A stretch of 64,000 bases of DNA from Phlebotomus papatasi (Eukaryota; Arthropoda; Insecta; Diptera; Psychodidae). The stretch spans positions 74,596,712-74,660,711 of the forward strand of contig NC_077224.1 in assembly GCF_024763615.1 (NCBI RefSeq), read 5' to 3'. Shown here one piece after another: positions 56,255 to 64,000 of this stretch (position 1 is its first letter; every line of letters begins with the position of its first letter). The notes under the pieces are model-generated. The model did not search any database, was not told where the DNA came from, and worked only from the letters and a program-made list of their open reading frames with translations. A program made the translations under genes and the position numbers.

Positions 56255-57125
56255 GGGTGAAAGGAACGTGTATTGACACTTTAAGAACTCGTGTCAGCAC
56301 CTATTGACACCCTACTCTGTACCATTTGAGATATGAAATTTGAACATCTCTGTTTATAGTAAAAGGTATATTACAGAAAAAACGTTATATTACTTATATT
56401 TTACTAGATACATTAAATAATTTTCAACATTTTGACTGTATAGAATTTCCATTCTTTAGGATCTCTTGAAAATAAGAGACGAAAGACGGTTGGATTTTGA
56501 ATATGCATGGAGGGAGAGAGAAGGAGGAAAAAGTGGTGAATAAGATCAGCTGGAAAGAAAGTAGGGGAATGAGGGGGAACTAGTCTGACAATTACGTAAG
56601 ACTTGATTTTTGCAAAGAGACGTGAGGAGAGAAAAGTTATTAGTTTATTTGTGAAATTATTATGGAAATATTAAATTGAAAATACAGAAAAACGACAGTG
56701 ACGTAGAGTTAAACTGTGTTCAGTCTAATAGTGGAGAAGTTGGTGTAAATAAATAATTGGTGAAGGTGATAATTGTGTTTTTCTGCTGTGGTGCACTTGG
56801 TGAAGGGCATTTGGCGGGCATCGAGGAAAATTCTTCTGGAAAAGCCAGCCGCCTACGTTCCGGATCACTTGAATACATTTAATAAAGGAATATATATTTC
56901 CAGGTACGTGAATATCACAAACGGTAGAAGGAAGCCCAAGAAACACACAGTCCCTGACAGATTTATAACACCACAATATATTTATAGGTAAACTGGGCAG
57001 GAAGAAGAGGGTATTAAATATCACAGAATCCTATCACAGAGAAATTATTGTTTACCACAGGTAATTCTCCACATTGACAAAAGTGTCAATAAGGGTTCCC
57101 TGTCGAACAGACGTTCCTCCGACCC
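56255..57125. mobile_element. 871-bp TIR element, GGGTGAAAGGAACG ends
   Basis: Left GGGTGAAAGGAACGTGTATT-GACAC; right GTGTCAATAAGGGTTCCCTG...ACGTTCCTCCGACCC, TA-flanked. The 229-bp element at 62701-62929 has the same ends and the same CCATTTGGAATGC / CTGTACCATTTGAG block. The extra 640 bp in this copy (about 56430-57080), with a 72-codon frame and a CAG|GTACGT junction at 56903, is unrelated to that short copy. Confidence 0.7.
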
Positions 57126-57214
57126 TATGTGTCTTCTGACAATGCCACTTAAGCTGAAATGGCAATGTCACGGCTACAGAATCCCATTTTCGAAAAAGCT
57201 CTTCTAAGATTCGA

Positions 57215-57282
57215 ACCCAATTTGTCATATGTCGCATAATGTCATATATGTCATTGTCAGAGCGTTACAGAATTCCCCTCCT
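57215..57282. repeat. Partial MITE of the 43210-43433 family
   Basis: AATTTGTCATATGTCGCATA, GTCATTGTCAGAGCGTTACA and GAATTCCCCTCC correspond to the right arm of the element at 43210-43433. No left arm found nearby. Confidence 0.5.
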
Positions 57283-59067
57283 GATGAGGCTAAAATATTT
57301 GGGAGGACACGGAATTTTGTAATTATTTAAAATTCGAGTATCTTTCTAAATTTTACTCGTTCCATTAAATTCTTGCCTGTTCACTTGAAAAAAAAATGTA
57401 AAGAATCCCAGATAACTTTCGGGATATGTGTGAGACAGGAAGTGATCGGCATTTACGAAATTTAATTATCTCTTAAGCTGCTTTGTACTGAAACACATAG
57501 TTAAAAAGTGAATGAATAAAGCCAAATTGAAGTCAACAAAAATAAGAAATTGAGAGGAAAGATAAGAGATATTTCCGTTCGGGATTGCACTGAAATGAGC
57601 TAAATTGAGCAATATTTATCTTGAGAAATGGTGGGGAAAACAAGATCATCTTATGAACTTATTCAAAGCAGTATGTTTGTATCCCAAAAATGGTATTGTT
57701 TGCCATGGGTGTTTTTTTTTTGGAGGAGGGACACTGTTGGTCTTGAATGAAAATTAATGGTTTTTTGCTCTCTGAGCATGATTGACACATCAACACCCCG
57801 GAAATGCCTGGTAGACTATCTCTGGGTGATTTAAGAGTTTAAAAAGAGTTCTCAGAAGTGACCACCAAGAAATATCACACCATTTAATGCCTAACCATGT
57901 TTGTTTTCTCCGGAAGATTATCTCTTTTTCGTTGAGTTTTTGTTGCGATTTTGATAAAAAAAAAAGTTGTTTTGTGTTTTCAATGTTTGTTTTTTTGTGT
58001 TTTTTTCTTTTTGAATTATTGCACAGAGATGAGAATTATTGAAAATTCCACTTGATCTGATAGTGTGAAGATCACTTGATCGCACATGAAGTGTACTCCA
58101 TCATGTGCCGGGTATCTAAAGCAACCAGAGCACCTGATGAAGTACAATAGACATGCGACAATGCCTAGTGAATTGTGGAGTTGTATTTGCTATGGTGGAA
58201 ATCAACACTTTTCCATCCAAATAAAAAGATGATCAGTGGATCAGTCCCGTAGATCGTGCTGGTATTTCCGTTTCGCGCGCTACTTCAGGTACCTGACTCG
58301 AAATCTCAAATGCAAAGTCCAAAGGCCCTGAGTAACGCGCAACACAGAAATCTCTTCTTCCCCATTATTGCGGAAGTTTACCTCTCATTCCTCCCCTTGC
58401 TTCTTACAATTTGCATCTTAGCCGGTTCAGTGCTGGATGTCTTAAGTCTGACTGGGAGATTGGAGATGTCTCGGGGGCACTAGGGGCATGGAAAAGTTTC
58501 TTCTTCTTCGTTTTTTATTTTGTTTGATGGTAGATAAAAGAAACAAAAAGTTATAGTGCGTGCTGAATATAGGGAATGCGTCAATTAGTTGTTTGAAGCT
58601 ATTAACATAGATAGAAAAGAGTTGTATTGCTTGGGGAAATCGGTAGAAAGGAAGGTATAAGAGATGGTGAAGAGGTAGAGATTCTCTCACTTCTTCGTTT
58701 GGCAGGGAATTGATGGAGATGTGTGGTGTGTTGGATATGAGGTTGATGGTTTAAAAATAGATGCCGACTGCATGTTTTCGAAATGGCTGAACAAGAAGAT
58801 CAAACTCCACAAACTCAAGATCGTTGCGTGGGTGAATTATGGTTTGGGTTTAATGTGTTTGTGTTGGATGATCAAATCTGTGCTGAAACTAGGTGCTATG
58901 ACTCAGGGTAAAAATTGCAGACTATTTTGGGGAGGAGGAATATGGGCCTAAACACAAGTAGATTTTGATTCTCCAATAGTGTCTTGGATAAAAGGTAAAT
59001 GGAACTCTATTTGCACAAAGTCATTGATGTTCGAAGAATTCAAATTCAATTTCGAATTTTCATACTA
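57283..59067. other. GC-richer interval, possible promoter or exons
   Basis: The 58050-58960 part is clearly less AT-rich and repeat-free. It has AAATAAAAAG followed about 25 bp later by TCAGTCCCG (58238-58246), a TATA/initiator-like pair, then a donor-like CAG|GTACCT at 58286. A 42-codon ORF opens at 58783 (MAEQEDQTPQTQD ... ) and stops at 58909. None of this reaches the level of a gene call. Confidence 0.3.
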
Positions 59068-59301
59068 CAGTAGGCTCTCACTCAATCGGTTCTTTTTCAA
59101 TCGGGCGACAAATTTTGTTGACAATTTTCATGGTTAATTATGAAGCTAATTCGCTCAAATTCGCTGTAGTTCCTCCTATTTTATCGTGATTCTTTATAAT
59201 TGAGCGCTTTTTGTGGAATTCACAAAGGCTTTGACGCCCAAATCTGTCGATAAACCGGATAACATTTTGTCCCATATTCCCGATTGAGAGAGAGTCTACT
59301 G
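59068..59301. mobile_element. pogo-like MITE, copy 2
   Basis: CAGTAGGCTCTCACTCAATC at the left, GATTGAGAGAGAGTCTACTG at the right, between TA dinucleotides. Near-identical in most of its length to 37893-38103, with a 20-bp longer centre. Confidence 0.82.
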
Positions 59302-59605
59302 TAAATTTTCGAACAAGATGGGGAAAATTTATCAAATATCACACTAAAAAGCTGGCAAAAGAGTTACTCAGTGATTATGGAGTGATTGAGTAATGGTACA
59401 AGAACAGTAAGCGCCGTTGTTCTGTTTTATTCCTCACAACAAAGTGAAGACCGACACATTTTGACACTTGAGCACTTCGAAATTCGAACAGGATGTACCT
59501 CATCCACCTTGCGGAATTATCAAGAAATAAGAAAGTCTCTTTTTTGGATCTTCAAATAGATTTTCGGATTTTTCAAGATCTACTTCTGTACGGAAAGAAT
59601 GGCTC

Positions 59606-60040
59606 CGTTCAGTAATAACCTTTCGAAGAGACAAAGCCACTCCAAAGCCAAGCCAAACCTATTCGAAAATCTACCGGAAGCCTAAAGTGGAAGTTCATGT
59701 ACTGGCCGCTTTAGCGCTGATTGTTCTGCAATTGCGAATTTCGATATTCTTGACACTTCAATCGTCAACACAATGTCAACAACAGTGTGCAAACGTTTGC
59801 TGCAAAAAGTGAATTTTGTGTAGTTTTGTGGAATTTCAGGATGGCAGAACGTTTTAATTGCAATTTTATTAAGATAAATGTCCATTTCATGATCTTATTC
59901 ACTTTTGTGTAACTCGTCGGTTTAAACGTTCGAACTTCCAATGGGTTTTTAGGTAAGTTCTCTCTGATATACTTTTGAATCGGTAAAGGAAAAACCTCAA
60001 CCGGAGAGAGCTCTCAAAGCGGGAAGGTTATTACAGAACG
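59606..60040. mobile_element. 435-bp repeated element, copy 1
   Basis: CGTTCAGTAATAACCTTTCG at the start, GGGAAGGTTATTACAGAACG at the end (inverted). It matches 61539-61973 along its whole length (AAGCCAAGCCAAACCTATTC, CTACCGGAAGCCTAAAGTG, AAAACCTCAACCGGAGAGAG). Contains TTTCAG and TTTTTAG|GTAAGT splice-like sites about 120 nt apart. No intact ORF in this copy. Confidence 0.8.
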
Positions 60041-61538
60041 AGAGGAATGAGTGACATCTTTCACTCTCATCCAGGAAAGTGTGAAGACATTATCACCCAT
60101 AAATGATCATACTGTAAGGTATCGATACCAAACAATATTCCGGATTGGTAAATAGCGGTGCTGGCACGAGGGTTTACCAGTCAGTAGACTTTTGTTCACC
60201 CAATTTCACGGTGCATTAAACTCCTCCGTTGCATTCTTCAGCAACAACAGAGAGGCGCCGTCGGTGCTTCGCTGCTCCGGCCACAAAGTGCACGATGTGT
60301 CTGTTGATCTTCGCACTACAAGCAATTATCATTTTTATTGGCTAATTATTAATAATAGAGAGAATTAAAATGAAGGAATATTGTGTATTGCAAAAAAGAA
60401 AGGGTCCCACACTCACACACTCTGCGCCTCGCCAATACCTGGGCGGAGTAATAATTGTTAATCAAGCAGCAGGTGGGCAGAAGAGTCCCTCTCTCTCTCT
60501 TGCTCCGTAGCTGTGCTTTTGGTGGTTCCTACAGATGTTATACCATTTCTGAAATGTACACTTCACAAATTTTGAGGTTTGAATTGGTGTCTCAAGGATT
60601 CCTCGAAATTCAGCAACCACCAAAATGATCACAGACAACAAGAAAAAAATCATAAGAACATTTCATAGCAGGGATTCAAGAGTTAGATTTTTGTCCAGAC
60701 ATACCATGGCCTTGATAAGGGGTTACCCTATGGCCAAATAAACCAGTTCACTGACACCTCTCTTTCTTGTCTGGCAAATTTCAAATACTATACCCTTGTT
60801 TGCCCCCGATCACATACCTTTCATCCTCAAATCTCACCCAATCTCGAGACTGTCGGCCTTTGTGTCCCTGGCCAGAACATTCCACGTTAAATTCGCACAT
60901 ACCTCTCTCTCTCCCTCGAAAAACCAGATGATTATTTTCGAAGGGGGCTTTCCATTTGTCTTCGGGACAATTTTTCGTTCATATGCTGAATATACACCGT
61001 CTGGAAGAGAGAAAAAAAGAGAACAGATGAGATCAAAAGAAATTTCTGTACACGTGAATCTCTATATCAAGGTTGTCTGGCCAAAATCACAATCCAGTCT
61101 CATATTAAAATACATCATTCAATTTACAACACAAAAATCGAGGTGGGAAGTGAATTTCATTTCAATACAGATGTCTTTAGCATATTTTAAGCAGGGAGGT
61201 ATTCATTGGGAAAAGCACTAATATTGCAATCGAGATGGAATATTTAGAATTAACAGACTCCGACCGTTGCTACAATCATGAAGCACTAACTATTCATGTT
61301 TTAGCCTTAAAATATGAATTACAATATACACTATTATACGGTCTTCAGGCTAGACGCTTACGCCGAAAATAGACACAGGTTAATCCGCGACAATACTTAG
61401 CTCGAAAAATTTGGCGGTAAAAGATCAGCCCAAACTATCATACACTGAGGATTTAGGATCAAGGATTAGCGGTTTTTGCGTAAAATTCTATTAAATGTGC
61501 CCACTTTGATTGCTGAAATAATTCTTAAATGAAGACAA
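60041..61538. other. Gene-free, GC-richer interval
   Basis: Patches at 60165-60310 and 60410-60530 are GC-rich for this window and start with CCAGTCAGTAG, an initiator-like motif. A minus frame 60653-60462 begins MIFFLLSVIILVVAEF, signal-peptide-like, but has no homology I know. A 141-codon frame (60796-61221) starts at TTG and shows no domain. Confidence 0.3.
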
Positions 61539-61973
61539 CGTTCAATAATAACATTTCGAAGAGACAAAGTCATTCCAAAGCCAAGCCAAACCTATTCGAA
61601 AATCTACCGGAAGCCTAAAGTGCAAGTTCATATACCCGCCGCTTTAGCGTTGCTTGTTCTGCCATTTCGAATTTCGATGTTCTTTGACACTTCAAACGTC
61701 AACAATGTCAACAACAGTGTGCAAACGTTTGCTACAAAAAGTGATTTTTTGTGTAGTTTTGTGGAATTTCAGAATGGCAGAATGTTTGAATTGCAATTTG
61801 ATTATGATAAATGTCCTTATCATGAACTTTCTCACTTTTGTGTAACTCATCGGTTTAAACGTTCTAACTTCCAACGGGTTTTTAGGTAAGTTCTCTCTGA
61901 TATACCTTCGAATCGGTAAAGGAAAAACCTCAACCGGAGAGAGCTCTCAAATCGGGAAGGTTATTACTGAACG
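61539..61973. mobile_element. 435-bp repeated element, copy 2
   Basis: Same length and layout as 59606-60040: start CGTTCAATAATAACATTTCG, end AAGGTTATTACTGAACG. In this copy the frame between the splice-like sites is open (89 codons, 61620-61889); in the other it is closed, so coding is unlikely. Both copies are followed by AGAGGA, so the true end may lie a few bases further on. Confidence 0.8.
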
Positions 61974-62700
61974 AGAGGATTCAGGGGCATGACGTTTCCT
62001 ATGTTTCCCATATATTTCTAGCGTGCCGAAAAAACTTTTGAGTTCATTAGGTGTTTTCTGCCCTTATAGAATGAATTAGCACATAATACAAATACAAAAT
62101 AAAAGCCAATTTAAAATAGAATAGTCAACCGCAAACCCCACATTGGCAACTTACGTAGTTTTGGAGATATCTCATGAAATGTGTACGAAAACAGAAAAAA
62201 ATTTACACTAAAACTGGTCGCATTTTTCAGAGCTAATGTCACCCCCCCCCCCTGGAAATATCAATGCATTTTTCATACAGGCAGGAATATTCTAACCTTC
62301 TCAGTATTCCTATCTTAATGAATTTTAAGATTTTGTAACATTGCGTACCATTACCCTCAATGTTTCTTCATTCAATTGACATTTCAAAAAGTACCCAAAA
62401 ACACCCAAAGTGAAGCTTTTTATCGCATAATTCCCGTAATTTTACTACACCTCAGAAATTTAGAAGATCAGCCTGATCCTCCAAATTTTGGGCTGATCCC
62501 TGAGTGTATTGATACCAACCCTCATTTTTCAAGCTGATCCCTAAGCCAATCCCTGTGTCTATTTTGGGTTTTAGCTCAGTTGATGAGTGTTTTCTAAAAT
62601 TTCTAAAAGGCAAACGATTGCTATGATTTGTCAAAACTCTGATTGGTCATTTTCCCTTAATAAACAATCTTAACTAAAAAACAATCCCTGAAATTATCTA
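61974..62700. other. Gene-free interval
   Basis: No exon recognised. A C10 run lies at 62243-62252. GGGCTGATCCCTGAG and AAGCTGATCCCTAAG near 62490-62545 are short direct echoes. Confidence 0.4.
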
Positions 62701-62929
62701 GGGTCAAAGGAACACCTCTTCGACAGGGAACCCCTATTGACACTTTTGTCAAAATCTTGAAATTTATTTAAAGTTTCTAATAAAATGTAAATAATACGAC
62801 GTTTTTTCCTTAGTCTACGTTTTCTGATAAGGATAAGTGTTCAAATTTTGCATTCCAAATGGTACAGAATAGGATGTCAATAAGTCCTGATACGACTTCT
62901 TAAACTGTCAATAGGTGTTCCTTTCACCC
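62701..62929. mobile_element. 229-bp MITE, GGGTCAAAGGAACACC ends
   Basis: GGGTCAAAGGAACACCTCTT and CCTATTGACAC on the left, TGTCAATAGGTGTTCCTTTC-ACCC on the right, TA-flanked. Short relative of 56255-57125. Confidence 0.8.
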
Positions 62930-63580
62930 TATTTAAAGGAATAAGAGCAGTAAATCCATATACATAAACCATATAGGTTTGAAAATCATGTATTACAATA
63001 TATACTAATGTGTTCATATTACCATCAATTAATTCATTGATTGAATTTCATTTTCTAATTATAGATTATCTATGTAAAAAAAATATCTGGAAGATCTGCA
63101 AGGACTATATGAGAAAGACAATAATAAAGTGGATCCACAGCACTGCATACAGACTACACAAGAAATCAAGAAATAATTTTTGGTCCTCCGAGCCGAATAT
63201 TAATATTTTACTTAAGGAAAAGTTTTTTTTTAGGTTGATAATGGCAGGTCAACAAATACTGGCGTTTTATTACTCTACTGAAAAGGTAAGTATTACTTGA
63301 CTTCAAAAATCAGATAAGAAATCTTAACACATAGAACCATAATACTCTATATTGAACAGGTTATTCCTATCGTGAAAATGATCGAACAGACTTCTGTTTG
63401 CTTAGTACGTAATTTCAAGAAATTTTGTGTTTGTGCACAGAGAGCAACAATAAGAACAAGTGATTCCCGACCCACAAATTTAGCCCAAATAGAGACAAGA
63501 AAAAATCCCTGCCTCCACCCAGGCTTGAACTGGGAAGATTCTCGAGGATCAGCCTGAGTCTATTTGGACCATAATATACT

Positions 63581-63705
63581 GGACACAACTATACGACTTA
63601 AGCCGAGAGACGACTTAACGTAATTATAATCAAAATAATTATTAGACTACATTCCCATCAGTTTCCCACTAGGTCGTCTCTCGGCTTAAGCCGTAAGTGT
63701 GTCTA
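63581..63705. mobile_element. Inverted-repeat element, CGAGAGACGACTTA family, copy 2
   Basis: GGACACAACTATACGACTTA-AGCCGAGAGACGACTTA against TAGGTCGTCTCTCGGCTTAA-GCCGTAAGTGTGTC. It lies between two inward-facing copies of the AGACTCAGGCTGATCCTC motif (63541-63560 and 63726-63745), suggesting insertion into an older element of the 13113-13280 family. Confidence 0.7.
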
Positions 63706-63851
63706 AGTTATAAGCTCCAACTAAAACTCAGGCTGATCCTCAAGAATATTTTGCCCCTTATAGTTTCGCAGTAAAGGATCATCCCAAATTATCATATACT
63801 CAGAAAGCTTATAATCTTTGATTAGAGGTTCTTTGCATAAGTTTTCTTTAT

Positions 63852-64000
63852 GCCGGCTTCAGACCTAAGGCTTAGCCCAGTTCCCGGTGATCTCAAAATT
63901 CAAAATTCATATTTCAGTAGGTTTTCAAAATTTAATGGATCACTTGCCCATATTGTCCAATCTTAAGTAATAATTTTCCAAAAAATCTTGATTGATAAGA
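63852..64000. mobile_element. MITE of the 13450 family, cut by the window end
   Basis: Left end GCCGGCTTCAGACCTAAGGC and TTAGCCCAGTTCCCGGTGAT match 13450-13652; the right end lies beyond the window. Confidence 0.6.

Noticed and set aside
60796..61221. 141-codon plus-strand frame in the gene desert
   Set aside because: It starts at TTG, shows no domain or signal peptide and sits in locally GC-richer DNA where longer chance frames are expected.
61620..61889. 89-codon frame in the second 435-bp element copy
   Set aside because: The same frame carries stops in the first copy (59606-60040), so it is not maintained as coding.

Overview
The window is 64 kb of AT-rich animal nuclear DNA. Genes have GT-AG introns, two long first introns (6.4 and 8.8 kb) contain only a signal-peptide exon upstream, and most of the rest is transposon debris. 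Two genes are chitin-binding obstructor proteins, one an almost full-length match to insect Obst-A, so the source is an insect. The AT-rich background and the MITE families fit a dipteran such as a phlebotomine sand fly, but that is inference. There is no bacterial, plasmid or CRISPR content.

Five genes are supported, all on the minus strand. An obst-E-like gene (3709-10791, 3 exons, 219 aa) and obst-A (14933-24578, 4 exons, 236 aa) form a tandem pair. Both encode secreted proteins with three CBM14 chitin-binding domains. Further on come an axonemal dynein intermediate chain of the DNAI3/WDR63 type (33492-36729, its 5' exon not found), a small unrecognised acidic protein (40116-40411, 78 aa, 2 exons) and a secretory RNase T2 (40953-41903, 2 exons, 292 aa). 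Splice junctions were placed by frame and phase, and the joined frames are consistent in every case. From 42 to 64 kb I see no gene I can name.

The rest is a dense, nested transposon landscape. (1) A non-LTR retrotransposon with an intact 952-codon endonuclease/RT frame (25956-28980) sits inside an older terminal-inverted-repeat element (25743-30257). A decayed copy lies at 52226-53320 and a 150-bp 3' tail at 12160-12309. (2) Older RT-element relics lie at 12530-13050, 17812-18030 and 32020-32992. (3) There are two tRNA-derived SINE families (8.6, 22.4, 42.8 and 44.5 kb; and 23.5 kb). (4) Many non-autonomous DNA elements occur: a TA-flanked set with GGGGARACTGGGGC-type ends, pogo-like CAGTAGACTCTC elements, a Mutator-like MITE with a 9-bp duplication, a TTAA-flanked piggyBac-type MITE, a 1.1-kb fold-back element and several hairpin families. 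(5) A Tc1-like transposase relic lies at 53865-54137.

The most informative part is the nesting. Several insertions can be checked against an uninterrupted paralogous copy in the same window, which gives exact breakpoints and a relative order of events. I found no convincing undescribed biochemical system.
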